Origin: Saccharina japonica
Lineage: Eukaryota; Sar; Phaeophyceae; Laminariales; Laminariaceae
DNA: 64,000 nt
Direction of reading: 5' to 3'
NCBI GenBank assembly: GCA_008828725.1
Contig: MEHQ01001561.1
Span: forward strand, 423,435-487,434
The translations under genes were made by a program, and so were the position numbers. The first letter of the stretch is position 1; the number at the start of each line of letters is the position of its first letter. Under the pieces are notes generated by a model that made no database searches, had not been told where the DNA came from, and saw only the letters and a list, made by a program, of their open reading frames with translations. Below, piece by piece: positions 42,997-55,460 of this stretch.

Positions 42997-45900
42997 ATGC
43001 GGGGGACACACATTCCCGGGTCAGACAGGCGCTCTTCCAGCGGCGGAGGGGCGGAAGCCTCGGGCTACGCCCTTGCGGATAAGGTCTACGACCTGTCTCG
43101 CGCTCTGGGGACTCTGCGCACGAGATCGATCGCCAACGTCGAAGCGTTACGCTCCGTGGCTCAGGTAAGCCTTTCGTTCTTCTTGTAGGTAAAACAATTC
43201 ACGAGGGATGGGACGGGAGGGGCCGGGAGGGGAGGGGAGGAAAGGTGACGGGACGGGAGAGGAGGAGGGGGAACACCGCTCTTATCCAGCCAGGCACTGA
43301 TCCCCTGGGTCGCACCTTGAAAGCTTGCTGCAGTCGCTTCCCTCTGCATTTGTACTAGGTTTGACGCACGTATATACACCTGCTAGCAGGCACATTCGGG
43401 CCCCGTCACCGTGGTAAGGCTACGTAACCCTATTTCGGTTAGGAACAAAATCGAGTTTCTAGTTTACACCGCGCCAAAAGAAGGTACTGTACCCCTTTCG
43501 AGCTGGCTGAAGCCGAGTTCTGTGAATTGGGTGCTACAGCCACTGACCGCGCTTGAAATTTACGTAGTACTATTGTCAAGATTCCTCAAATCAAACCAAC
43601 GCACGGCAACTTGATGATAGCTACAAATGTTTTCTTCCTATTGCGTGATTTCCTAGTGACAGCTATCTTTTTTTTTGTTTTCCGTCGCCCCGGTGGGCTA
43701 GCAGGTAACCACGAAGCCTGTTAAAGTCAAGATCATGAGTTCGAGCCCCCCGAGTGCATGCTCGTAGGGACTTTTTCTCGCAAAAAAAAATCTTGACTAG
43801 CGCAAAGCGCGAGAGCTTGAGTTAGCAAAATTCGATGAAAATCGACGAGCGATGGGAAGGCTGAACCCTCTGCGCGATAAAAATCAAATCAAGGACCGTA
43901 GTGGGGGAGGAGGGATAGGAGCCTACTTTGTGACCCCGGATCTTAGTTACAACTAGGGAGGGAGAAAGACAGAAGTACGAAGATAATAAATGGGATGGGA
44001 AAAAAAATATTATATAGCCGTCACCACTGTATTTTGTGACGAGCTCACCTTGGGGGCTATCACCCGCTTCTCCTGGCCGCTCTTTGCGTGTCGGCCACCG
44101 CGACTACTGCTTTCGCTCGAAGGCACGCTCGCAACGCATATGCGCGACCTGCCTGGTTGGCGTCGAGCGGCTGGCAAGGGAGACAGCTGACAACCAATAG
44201 ATTCACACGCCCCCCCCTCGACCGCCAATGCCTTGCTCGTCTGGTGGTGGCTTACCACTTACCTGGTACTCGATGACATGGTTGACGCACACTGTGTACG
44301 AGACGAGTATAGCTAACCTGACCCTAACCCTAACCCTACGCCACTCATAATCAATCAACCATGGCTAGATTCGACTCCTTTGTCTAGTACACAGTGTGGA
44401 TCAACCATAGCATCGAATAAGTCGTAAGCTCTACTGAGACAAACGGCTGCACGCGAGGTGCGTTCTATAGCCACGGCAAAAAAAACGTTCTACGAGTAGT
44501 CTATTTTCAAGTAGTTTGTCCCCGAGATTTTGTAGCAAATCTAAAAGAGGTTAAAGCTAGCTCGTCCTTCGGATGGACCGCGCAGCTCGTCTCTGGGAGT
44601 GACTTTCATTCGCTCACTTGTCTTATTTCTCCCGGTGCTTTCTCGTGTTTGCTCGTCGGCCTTGTGTTGGTGTCAGGGCGTTCCCGAGCTTGATCAGGCG
44701 TTCCGACCGCTGCTGGTGGCGCTGGAAGCGGGGCTAGCCGAGTGCCATCAGGCAGATCTAGAGGTGGGGCTTCTGCGTATGCTGACTTTTTATAGCATGT
44801 TTCGGAGACAAGCTACTAGAGATTAGAGTTGAAACATGAACATAGACGGTGATACTTGTGAAAGGGTTAAAATACTGCATAAGGATAGAGCGCGCATGAT
44901 ACCGCTTGGGTCCTGAGGACAAACTCTGAGAGGACAAAACAAACGACGCATGGTCTGACAATCGACACGCCTCAATATGGATTTCCCCACTAGTACGTGT
45001 CCACACAGCTTTACTGCCCCAACTGATCGTGCGAGCGACTGTTTCATTGGTTTCATTCAAAGTCGTTTGTTTCAAAACTGCAGTTGTAACAGAGGTCTAA
45101 CCTGTTTACTACTCTGTAATGTACCCCTCACTAAATCCAAGTCGTTTGTCCCCCAAAACTTGGTCTGCGGTTTATGAAAAGAGGTTTCACATTTTGAGCA
45201 CAAAAACTCTTGAAAAATGCCAAAATTATCGCGCGTATCAGGCCATCTTCGGCCGACCTGAGCCGCTCCGAGACATGCTGAAGTCTCCACCGCCGCCTCA
45301 GATCGGCCGAGGGTTTGGCCGCGTCAGGGGGGGTGGAACAGAGGCGGCAGCGCAGCATCTGGCCGACGCTCTTTCGGTGTTCGATCGGGACGTTGAGGCG
45401 GCTGGCATGCTGGTGGAAGACGGAGCGAGTTTAAGGTGTGTGATAAGGCTTTTACCCTGGGCTTGGAAACCCATCGATACATTTTTTCCAGGGGTATGTA
45501 ATACCAGTACATATCTGGTTCTCACCGGTTCTTGGAAGAAAAATCACATTTGGATTGCAGAAAATGTGCACTTTCGGGATTATTGTGTTGGCCCATGGTT
45601 GAAACCACCTCCATATATTGGAAACCCCTATTTTTTCATGTTAGAGCCGTTCTGCCTGCCATCACGCCGTCACCGCATGGATCAGTATTTGTTTTGGTTG
45701 ACCCGCTTGAACGCTTTTGGGCCTGTGATAGGTGATAGAGCAGGAGGAGGCGCCCAGGGGTACATACTGGGCGATGTTTTGGGCAGGGGATGGTAGCAAT
45801 CCATCCCCTGATTCACCACCTTATATTATGTTTTGGCTGCGATTGTTGCTAAATAGCGGTTTCCAAATTTGGCCAGTTTGCAGTATTGCCGGTACGCCCG

Positions 45901-48900
45901 TTATTCAATTTGCGGTATCGCACGTTCCTGATACCTTTACCCCGTGTAGCTCAGAAGGCAGCACCTTCACATTTGGCGTCGTCGAGGACACGGGGTTCGA
46001 ATCTCACTCCACTTTTTTTTGTTTTATAGAAACGCTTGCGCGTGCGTTGTAAGAAAAACAGGTCAGACGAAGCAGCTCGGGCTGCTGGGCTAGCGGATGT
46101 GTAGAGGCTGTGCTGTATGCCTGTAAAGCGGTGTTAGACACGCGCACAGCGTCGTGGTACTACTTGTTTGTAGTATTTCTGCATGCTCTTCCTAGACGCT
46201 TGATGACATCATTTTTCGTCGTTTTTGTTTCCCCTGTGGCTGTACCGTAAAGCGCTTTGTTTTCGCACAGAGGTGAGGCCGTATCTCGGCGCTCGTTTTC
46301 CGGACAACGGAGGGGGTGGCAAAGTTGAAAAGTATATGTTCGGAAAGCTCTCGACCAAATATGTCCGAAAACACCCTGTTAAGCATTGGTAACCTTCCCA
46401 TTGTGGAGAAATTCGAGCGCTGAAAAACGATTCGACGCGTGCTACGATCGTGGTCCCAGTGACACTTTTTGGCTGAAACGTTTTCTGAATGACCTATTAA
46501 AGCCTCCTTACCTTAACCCAAAATCGTCGTTTTTTCATTCTTGTTGTTGCAATAGTTTTCATGGTATACTTAGGCCATGGGGTTGCTCATCAGGCAGCAC
46601 TTTTATTCCCTTCCGAAATCAGTTTTTGGGTGTGGTATAGAGCTCCTCAAGTGACCACCCTTATAAGGCAAAAACATGGTGCACCTCTACCGTACCATGC
46701 ATCGACTCGCATCCTCTTTGCGGAACCAAATCGCTTTGCGGCACGTGAGGTTCGAAGCACAAAGGCTCCTGCCAGGTGTGCGGAAAATTTACGTTGACGC
46801 AACTCACTGACCCTCCTCGGGAACACACTCGTGAGGGGGTGACTTCCGACGCAACGGAAACGTTTCTGCGAGTTGAAGGCATTTCCAGACGGTCGAGCAA
46901 ACATATATTATACGTAATCCAGCAACACAAATGTGGTTCGGTCGGACGATGTTCCATACCAACGGGATGCACGTTTTTGTCGACAACAATTACGTAATAC
47001 GACACGCACCCGTATCATAAGCGTGAAAATACCAAAACAAAAGTCGAACTGAACAAAGTGCCCGGAATTCCGCAAGAGCGGACATCGCATTCTCTGGAAC
47101 GTTCCGCGGAAAAACATACACGGCCAAATCGCCCACGTTTCGCCCAATCATGTGACGCCGCAGGACCGTCGTGCGATGGGCGCGTCGGGCACGGAAAAGC
47201 GCTCGGTCTCTTCCCACCGCACCGGCTCTCGAGAGGAGAACCCCCTCTGCAAATCTCGCCGCATCGGACGACGACCGGGCCGGTGGCAAGAGCAAGCCGG
47301 GTGCAGACAACGGCGGAGAAGCAGCCAGGGGAGTAGCGGGAGGAAACGTTCGCGAAGACTGGACGCTGCGGATACTCAGAGCACCCGTCTCCGGGCTGGA
47401 CGGCGACTGCGCCATGGACAGAGGTAGCGGCCACGGTCATGGCGCCCCCGACGGTGCTACGAGCACTTCCGACAGCGGGACCCGCGACGACGGCGGTTCT
47501 TGCCCTTCTCGCTGTCGAACCAAACGTGTACAGAATGGTGAAAACGAACCGCCTCTGGTGGTCGTGAACGCTCTGCGAGTTCCATTGCCACAGGTGCCCG
47601 CCGTACCCGCAACGGCGCTCGCAGAGGGCGCAAGAGTTATGGCTCCTAGGGCGGGGCTGAGAGCCGCGGGCGAGGCAGAAAGCGTGCCCGAAATTCGTCG
47701 CCAATGGCGCAACCCTTTTTCGTGGCTTGCCGGGTACTATTGGCGCAGGGACGGCGAGGTGTGCCGGGCACCGGAACCGTCGCTATCGACGACGCCGCCG
47801 GCGCCACTGCTGGCACCCCCGAGAATCGTCGTACGCGTGGTTTACGTAGGTCGGGCGACCGATGTCGCCCGATTTGCGAGGTCAGCGGATGGACATGGTG
47901 GGGTTCAGGAGTTCACTGTCGCCACCGCCGCCGCCTCCGCCTCCGCCGCTGCTGCCGCCGCTGCGGATGCTGCTGTAGCTCAGTGCGCTGATGCTAGCGC
48001 GTCTTCGCCTGTTGGAGATGGCCATGCATCGCGGCCGAACGGCGAAGAAGGGACCACCATTGAGGGGACACCACCTTGGGTAGGCGGTACTGGCAAGGAT
48101 AACGCTGCTGTGGTGGAGTTGGTAAAGAGCGAGGTCCGCATTCGGCGCGCGTGTTTTCCAGCCGTGGCAGCGCGCGAGAGCCCCGAGCGAACATGCACGA
48201 ACGGTGCCGATACTGAGTCGGGGCTGGTGTCACGCTCCGCAACGCAGCTACAGGTGGGCGGTAAACACACAGGTTAAGTTAGAAACGGAACGGTGTTGTT
48301 GTGCATCACGGGGGGGGGGGGGGGGGGGGCGTACTCATTTGTTGCTTTCCTTTGTCATTTGACCAGTAAACACGCATCCCTTTCGAGACGGAGCAGGGGG
48401 GGGGCAGTCATTAATGCCGTGCTCTATCTGGGCAGGCTATTTGTATATTCATCTCCGCGAATGTGTCCGAGGGGGAATGGCCCTGAGAGTGCTCTCCGCG
48501 GGTGGCGCGATGAGCACGCAAGCGCGTCGAACTAGGACTGCTTGACCGGTCGCAACTTGTCTCCTTGTTTCGATTGCAACGTGGGGGCGTAGCCGACACC
48601 GCGGTTGATCTGCCCGGCTCTACGCGTAGCGTGTGGCAAAACAGCAGGTATCTGCACTTCGCGTGCTTGCTCTCTTCTTCTCTCCTCTTTTTCGGCAACT
48701 GAGAAAACGCTCCGCTACGTCAGAAACCGGCGGAAAACAAGGTACTTTCGCGCTATGAATTGCATCGATTTTTACACGCGCTCGCCCACTCAGACGAAAC
48801 GAAGATTCCCCCCTCTAATTTCGCTTGTGACCGCTGATTTACTTTTTTTGTTTTACACGCTCTGATACAGATAGTTCTTGAACTCCGGACGCGCGCTCCC

Positions 48901-51605
48901 GTGGTCGTGTCGCGGGTACTCCACGCGGGGGGGAATATGCGCCCGTACCCCCACATGTGCCTCCCCTCACCCGCGACACCCTCTTCCTCGCGGGGGGTTT
49001 CACGCCAGTCGGCGTTATCATCGCCAGGTCCAGCCTCTAGTTTGCTGCGTCCGAGTGTACTAGCTGTGGGCAGGGGCGTCGTCGGCGACCCTGCCGGCCC
49101 AGGTGAACCGTGCCGCAGTCGGAGTGGCAGCGATACAGGTCGTAGTGGCGGTAGTGGTAGCCGTGGTGGTGGTGGCGATGTTGGTTTTGGTGCCGGCGTT
49201 GGTCGTCGTGAAAGTGGTGTTGGAGTTGCTGCTGCTGCTGCTGCTGGTAGTGAACGTGCCGCGACTGGGGCAGGGCGGCGGGATGCTGGGGATGAATACG
49301 ACCAGGGTGGCGGAGGTTTGAACGGCGGCTGTCGTGGGCAGGGCTGCGGCATCCGGGACGAAGATGAGGCGGACGAGATCATCCCTTCGGGGTGGGTCGA
49401 GGCGCCGGCGGAGCTTTCGCTGCCCGGAGACCCAGCCGAACATGGGCCCAAGGTCAGTAAGCACAAAGGCCGCGAGTAAGGCACGCCCTGGCTGGACTTG
49501 ACGGCTACAGTTACTGGTTGGATGGAGAAGTAGCCACCTGACCGACTTGGTAGGCATCGATGACGGGTGCTACGATAGAGGTAGAGGTATACCGTTTTTT
49601 GGCTAAAATGATTTCTGAATGACCTAGTAAAGGCTACTTAACCCAAAACCGTCAGAATTTCACTCTTATTTTGCCATATTTTTCGTTGTTTACTTGACCA
49701 TGGGCTTGCTCATCGGGAAGTACTTTTATTTTCCTCAAAAATTGGTTTTTGGGTGAGGTATAGACCTCCTCAAGTGACCACCCTTTGAAGGCAAAAACAT
49801 GGTGCACCGTCTGCGCAATCCCCATCCTCATAGGTTACTTGATAAATACAAAAAACCCCCCTCCTGGAAACTACTATTTTACTTGTACTAGATGGGCCTG
49901 GCGGTGGCAAGGCTTCATATCGCACTCCCAGAAGAGTTTCTTCCCCCCAATGTCTCCTCAACCTGCAAAAACCAACCATACGCTTCGCGAACATTTCTTG
50001 CAAGAAAAAGCATCGCACTTATAAGCGTCCGATGTGAAACGATGTGAAACATGCATTTAGCCACAAACGCACCAGTCGGGTCGAAACACGCAGAAATGCC
50101 GCAAATTACCACACGCAGCTAACGAAATACCTGTCTAGTCGGCAACCTATGGCCAGCCAATTCACAGCCCTAGTAATTACTCTACTGAGAGCTGCTGCGA
50201 CTTTGTCAGGCTGTCTTATGTGCACCGTGGGGTGCCGGATTTGGTTTCGGCATTATTAGTGTCTCCCACCACAGCCGCTACCGATTACGCACCCCCCCGC
50301 CCCGCCCCCCGGGGTCTATGTCCATACGTCTCTGGTCATACGACTACGACCATGCATGAAAATGAAGTTCCCCCCCCCCCTGGGTCTATGTTTATACGAC
50401 TCTGGCCATGCATGGCATGAGCACACCCCCCGTTCGCCACCACCACGCTTCCTCGCTGCCACCCCGCGCACCCTGATGAAAATCGAGGTGGCCTTCGCAA
50501 CACTCTAACCCCCTTGCTCTCCTGTTCGTCTTCTCCGCTCGTGGGTCACCGCTTGGTTTCTGTTTCGCAGCTTAAAGTGGGAACGAGCCATGTCTTGGGG
50601 ATGAATGTTGTCCTGCCAGAGTTTCCATCGAAGGCCTCCAATCCCTCCCCACCGCAAGTGAGCGAGCCTTCGCCGAAACCTCCACTGCCCCGCACGAGCT
50701 TCGACGAGGAAGCACGGGCACCAGCACCGCGGAGAGGCGAGTCGCAACCGGCGGAGGCGCAAGAGGAAGACCCGCCGACATCCAGAAAGCGAAAGGGGTC
50801 ATTCGGAGGCGGAGGCAACGACGAACCGCGTATGCACGCTGGCCAGGCGGAGCGGGAAGGAGCAGCGCGGCCCCGTGCAAGTGCAAGAAAACGGTCGAGG
50901 GTTAGTAATGCTGGTGTCGCGCGGGCACCAGGTTCGGGTGCGAGAGGCGGTGGCCAAGATACCGGTGGCATATCTGGCGGCGGCTTTTCGGATTCCCGAG
51001 GGCAAGGCGGTGCGTTCACCGCTCGCAATGCTTCCCGCAGCTCCCGTCTTCGCGCTGGTGGCAGTGGTGGTGTTGATGGTGGTGGTGGTGGTGGTGGTGG
51101 TGGTGGTGTTGGTGGTAGGGATGGTGGTGGTGGCAGTGGTGGTGATTTTTCCATGGGACAAGGAGGCACAGGCGGTGGTATGGGAGAGGGGGGAGTCAGG
51201 AGTGAGAGGAAGACTTGGTGGGGATGGCGTCTCCCCTCCCTTTGGGGACGAGAGAATGGCAGTGAAACACGGCTTCCCGACTCGATCCCTGCCCCCTGCC
51301 GACCTATACAGCAGCAGCGACAGCAGCAGAGTACACAGAGCCAGGAGGTACATACCTCTTTTTCAGGCATGAACGGTGTTCAAGCCTCGGGATCGACGGC
51401 AAATAATCGCGGTCGCGGTGTCAATTGTGACACCAACAACGTCTCAACGCAAGAAAGCGAAGAACGGAACGGGGCGGTTGGGGGTGGAGCTCCGTCTTCC
51501 GATTACGGTGTTTCGCGTGAGACCGGCGTTTCTCCTCTGCTGAAACGGTCGCCGTTGATGATCACCGTGGTCCTGGCCGCCCCGCCTACGGCGACCCCTG
51601 CGTGA
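42997..51605 (+). CDS. Large hypothetical protein, six exons, helical N-terminus and Gly-rich body
   Basis: Exons 42997-43164, 44677-44763, 45302-45435, 47164-48253, 49009-49452 and 50571-51605 join with matching phases (0, 0, 2, 0, 0) and canonical GT-AG sites, giving about 985 aa ending in TGA. Residues 1-150 look helical (ALADKVYDLSRALGTLRTRS, PELDQAFRPLLVALEAGLAE, GTEAAAQHLADALSVFDRDV). The rest is mostly Gly/Ala/Ser/Pro-rich and probably disordered, with two aromatic patches (RRQWRNPFSWLAGYYWRRDG; RKTWWGWRLPSLWGRE) and two basic clusters (SRKRKGS, ARKRSRVS) that suggest nuclear import. I recognise no family. Exon 3's acceptor and exon 4's donor (CAG/GTGGGC or 7 bp later) are less certain. 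GGT repeats around 51060-51150 keep other frames open. Introns carry a SINE, MITE-A copies and G-tract repeats. Confidence 0.6.
43684..44008 (+). mobile_element. tRNA-derived SINE, copy 3, in intron 1 of the plus-strand gene
   Basis: GTCGCCCCGGTGGGCTAGC (head with A box), GAGTTCGAGCCCC (B box), an A run at about 43782-43790, the body (GATAAAAATCAA, GTGACCCCGGATCTTAGTTA) and an A-rich end near 44008. It matches the minus-strand copies at 9391 and 11086 over the full length and keeps the uninterrupted CTAGC in the A box. It shows how far the family spreads outside the tandem array. Confidence 0.7.
44278..44408. mobile_element. Small inverted-repeat element holding telomere-like repeats
   Basis: ATGGTTGACGCACACTGTGT and its near-complement ACACAGTGTGGATCAACCAT bound 131 bp. 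The interior has ACCCTAACCCTAACCCTAC (44321-44339), three units of the TTAGGG-type telomere repeat used by many stramenopiles. No coding content. Confidence 0.55.
45940..46020 (+). repeat. tRNA-like pseudogene or SINE head
   Basis: Perfect A box (GTAGCTCAGAAGG) and B box (GGGTTCGAATCTC) at tRNA spacing, followed directly by eight T, a Pol III terminator. The acceptor stem does not pair (CCCCGTG against ACTCCAC) and the T stem has mismatches, so a functional tRNA is unlikely. It sits in intron 3 of the plus-strand gene. Confidence 0.5.
46434..46703 (+). mobile_element. MITE-A, complete copy
   Basis: GACGCGTGCTACGATCG at the left; CACCTCTACCGTACCATGC at the right. Inner landmarks: TTTTTGGCTGAAACGTTTTC, TCCTTAACCCAAAATCGTCG, GAGCTCCTCAAGTGACCACC. 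270 bp, no coding capacity, in intron 3 of the plus-strand gene. This copy and that at 53590 share GTGGTCCCAGTGACACTTTT after the terminus, marking a subfamily. Confidence 0.75.
49562..49815 (+). mobile_element. MITE-A copy, right end decayed
   Basis: GACGGGTGCTACGATAGAGG at the left, the full interior, then ACATGGTGCACCGTCTGCGC, where the terminal repeat should be. Lies in intron 5 of the plus-strand gene. Confidence 0.7.
50325..50425 (-). repeat. G-tract repeat fragment
   Basis: CATACGACTACGACCATGCA, then a C run, then a second shorter TATACGACTCTGGCCATGCA. Only the end next to the homopolymer is present. A still more decayed copy follows the G run at 48306-48395, and another lies at about 60605-60665. 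Confidence 0.55.
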
Positions 51606-53589
51606 GGAACTCGGGGGCTTGCGTGCTGCTTCACGCCCCGTAACACGCTAGCGATTTGTTGAAATAGTTTGGGGTTGTTTGCTCAACATTTGGTGTTTTG
51701 TTTTCGGATGCGACGATACATCGCGTACCAGGCCGGTCGTAGATATATGGGGCACTTAGATGGCCAAAAAACGTCCAGATGCACCTTGAATGTTCGAACA
51801 GACTGAAAAACCGGTGTTGAGTCATGGTGAGGTCCACTGTAGAGCAGCGCGGACTCCTCGGTGCCACCGGCGAGCGGTGATTGATGCGATTGGGTGCTGT
51901 TGTTTTTCCTGTGCAGGCGTCGGCACACGGTGGGGAGACGGACGAGCACGATCCGTTTCGAGCGTTTCACGCGTATGGTTGCTTAGGAGAGTCTGCTACG
52001 TGAGTCCTGCGCAGGCGTCGACACGCGGCGGGGAGAAGAGCACGATGCATTTCGAGCAATTTCGCGAGTACGGTTGCCTAGGAGAGTCTACTGCGTTAGA
52101 AGAACACGCAGGCGATGTTGGCCACCGTATGAGGGGTTCGCTCACTGTGGGTGGCTTAATAAACGCGTGCTACGAGAGAGGTATCATAGCAATTTTTGAC
52201 AAAAACAATGGTTGTGACGGACGCGCTCCTCAACTGAGAAACTACCCAATAAGGCAGTTGCCTTATAAGGCATGCCTCAAACCAATAAGGCATGCCTTGA
52301 TCTCGTACGGCATGACTTAAACCTATATGGTATGCCTTAAACCAGTAGGACATGCCTTCTCGTTGGGACTCCTTTTGTGTTTTACAATATTATACGTTGA
52401 ATACCCACGCCATGGTCTTATTATAAGACATGCCTTAAGCTAATATGGCATAATTCAAGATGGCATGCCTTAAACAAATAAGGCATGCCTTATCATTGGA
52501 AACCCTTTGTGTTTCACAATATTATACGTTGACTACCCAATCCATGGGATTATTATAAGGTATGCCTTAAACCAAAATGACATGACTTAAACCAATATGG
52601 CATGCCTTATCGTTGGACACCCTTTCGCGTTTCACAGTAGTAGTATACGTTGAATACCCCAAACCATGAGGTCATTCATCGGGTTGCACTTTGCATTTTT
52701 TTTGTGCTCAAGGCCAGGGTTTGAGTGATGTATGTACATAAGAGCTCATCAAGTGACCACCCTCACGAATGTAGATACGCCCCTTCCGTACCATGCGTCT
52801 CAACGCCGCCTGTTTTGCTGAAACGGATGCCTCCCAAGCGAAGGATACACGCAGTAGTGTGTTTTATTCGAGCTACAGAATGCAGGGCTGCATTTGATTG
52901 GAGCTGAGATGCAGAGGTGGCAGGAAATAAGCGGGTTGGCGCTCTGACTCTTTTGAGTTGAGATGCAGAGGGAAAACCGAGCTGCACCAAGTGACTATAA
53001 AACCCGTAGTCGTGATGATCGCAAAAAAAGAGAATTGGAACAAAGGGCGCTTGTATGGCTAAAGTGTGGAAACTGAGAAGGAAAACAACAGATGGGCAAG
53101 AGCATTTGAAATCAAGGTGGACGTTTTGCCGATGCCTGGCCATCTTGGTAAGATGCCCACACTGCGGTTAAGCACTCTACGGCCTGTTGTACGGCCCTTG
53201 CATGTACCACCAATAGTTTAACAATCGCTGTCAATATATTGTACATTAATAGAGGAAGGGAGGGAAGGAGGGAGGTGAGTAACGGGGTGGCACATACAAC
53301 CAGCAGTGTCTATACTCCGATCTTGACTGATATACAGTAGTACAATACTATGCGATAAGATCATGTGTCAGTACCCCCAGTACTCTGTATTCCAGTTCTC
53401 CTACTGAAAATCTTACCGCATATTATCGTAGATCAGTCCATATCAGAATAATAGACAGTTCGTCTATCGTACACTCTAGCAGTATACATAGTAATACGAA
53501 GTGTGAATTCACCAAAACACCGCGATCCCTCACGAGTGGATGCCCGTTATGCGTGGTACTCTTACGCCAGGCTCTCAATTTATAGCAAC
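51606..53589. other. No gene recognised; decayed MITE-A expanded by tandem repeats
   Basis: MITE-A ends are visible near 52163 (CGCGTGCTACGAGAGAGG) and 52800 (CGTACCATGCGTC). Between them (about 52240-52660) lies an array in which AAGGCATGCCTTA-type units of about 20 bp and larger blocks of about 130 bp (ACAATATTATACGTTGA...CCATGG) are repeated about three times. The rest shows no exon. Two short direct repeats (GGCGTCG.CACGCGG/CACACGG) lie at 51917-52040. Confidence 0.55.
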
Positions 53590-53854
53590 GACGCGCGCTA
53601 CGATCGTGGTCCCAGTGACACTTTTCAGCTGAAACGTTTTCTGAATGACTTATAAAAAGGCTCCTTAACCCAAAATCGTCGTTTTTTCATTATCGTGTTG
53701 CTAAAGTTTTCATTGTGTACTTGGGCCATGGGATTGCTCATCGGGTAGCCCTTTATTTTCCTCCCGAATCCGTTTTATGGTGAGGTATAGAGCTCCTCAA
53801 GTGACCACCCTTATGAGGCAAAAACACGGTGCACCTCTACCGTAGCATGCGTCT
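53590..53854 (+). mobile_element. MITE-A, complete copy
   Basis: GACGCGCGCTACGATCG to CCGTAGCATGCGTC, with all interior landmarks. 265 bp. Confidence 0.75.
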
Positions 53855-53980
53855 GACGAGAGGTCGGTATTTCTTTGTCGTGCAAGTGTGTTGCCCTCGG
53901 TCAGCTGTCACTGACCCCCTCTCCCCTCGCCCATTCAACCTACGGGCCTCAAAATTATACAGTAGTAGCAGTTGAAAATT

Positions 53981-54479
53981 GCTACGGTAGAGGTGCACCA
54001 TGTAACAGACTTTTCTGGGGCTCCTCACTTGAGGAGGTCTATGCTAATAGTAAGTCATACATACTATATTAGTAAGTAATCTATACTATTAGTAAGTAAT
54101 ATATACTAATAGTAAGTAATACATACTATTAGTAAGTACTATATACTATTAGCAAGTAATATATACTATTAGTAATTTATCTATACTATTAGTAAGTAAT
54201 ACACACTATTAGTAAGTGATATATACTATTAGTATGTAATCTATACTATTAGTAAGCAATCTATTCTATTAGTAGGTCACCCAAAAACTGATTTTGAAGG
54301 AAAATAAAAGTGCTACGTACGTACTGTACGTACCCGATGAACAATCCCATAGGCCGAAGTACACAACGGAAAATATTGCATCACAAGACCGAAATTCCTA
54401 CAATTTTGGGTACATAGTACTCCGTCATTCCGAAACCGTTTCAGCCAAAAAAAGGTATACCTCTATCGTGGCACGCGTC
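53981..54479 (-). mobile_element. MITE-A copy expanded by a 20-bp tandem array
   Basis: GCTACGGTAGAGGTGCACCA at the left and CTCTATCGTGGCACGCGTC at the right. Between the GAGGAGGTCTATGC landmark and AAAAACTGATTTTGAAGG sits about 235 bp of a 20-bp unit (ATACTATTAGTAAGTAATCT and variants), roughly 11-12 copies at 54043-54278, absent from other family members. Confidence 0.75.
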
Positions 54480-54559
54480 AGTTCCTACACGAATTGGAGC
54501 GGAACTACCATACTGTTGACGTACTTTGAGCATCGACCAGTGGTACAGAGTTACGTCAG

Positions 54560-55010
54560 GCCACTCAGGCACCACCACCACCACCACCACCACCACTACC
54601 ATTTACCAACGCCACTACCACCGCCACCAATTTTAGCAGTATCCCCCCTCCTTCCTACCCTCCTTACACCTTTTATTCCGGGGTGTCCTCGTTCTCTTCA
54701 CGGACGTGCTCACGTGGTGGCTCAGGGCGAGCGTACTTGCAACCTTACTATCGCCACCGCCATCAGTAACACCCACTACCACCACCAGCAAGATCAAACC
54801 TACCACCACGACAAACACTGCCAACACCACCAATCCTACGAACATCGCTTGGTAGTGTTTGTAGGACTGGTGGTGGTGGCCGTGTTTGCGATGTTGGTAC
54901 AGTAGATTTGGCGGAGTTGGTACGATTGGTGGCGTTGGTAAGATTCGTGGTGTTGTTACGAGTAGGATTGGTGATGTTGGAAGGTTTGGCTGTGGGGGTG
55001 GTGGTAAAAT
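54560..55010. repeat. ACC/GGT-rich low-complexity stretch
   Basis: CAC triplets at 54571-54600 and ACC/GGT-rich DNA to about 55010 keep several frames open on both strands (His-rich or Val/Gly-rich peptides). A similar stretch is at 56490-56660. I do not accept the frames as genes. Confidence 0.6.
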
Positions 55011-55040
55011 CACCAACATCTACGCTAACCACACACCTAC

Positions 55041-55451
55041 GACGCATGCTACGATAGAGGTGCATCACATTTTTCTGCCTTATAAGGGTGGTCACTTGAG
55101 CAGCTCTATACCCCACCCAAAAACTGATTTGGGAGGAACATAAAGGGTTACCCGATGAGCAATCCCATAACCTAAGTATACAATGAAAACTATAGCAATA
55201 TTATGTCGTAGGTTAAATCGTATATAGTTTGGGATCAATGAGGCCTCCTGCCGCGACCAGCCGGAGATGCTCACCCAGGGTTACTACTCCCGCGTTGATT
55301 GTCTTGCAATCAACGCGGCACCTCGTTTCTGTTTCAGATTACTATAGCAACAAAAGAATGTAAAACATTGCGACGGTTTTGGGTTATAAGGAGTCCCGTC
55401 ATTCAGAAAGCGTGTCTGCCGAAGAGTGCTACCTCTATCCTAGCACGCATC
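55041..55451 (-). mobile_element. MITE-A copy with an insert
   Basis: GACGCATGCTACGATAGAGG at the left and CTACCTCTATCCTAGCACGC at the right. The middle (about 55200-55345) holds unrelated sequence including a perfect hairpin, CCGCGTTGATTG/CAATCAACGCGG around a 5-base loop (about 55289-55317). Confidence 0.65.
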
Positions 55452-55460
55452 CACACACAC

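Noticed and set aside
45940..46020. A functional tRNA gene
   Set aside because: A and B boxes and a T run are present, but the acceptor stem does not pair and the T stem has mismatches.
51060..51150. Val/Gly-rich open frames at GGT repeats as separate genes
   Set aside because: They are alternative frames of the same GGT-rich exon of the plus-strand gene; splice phases support only one.
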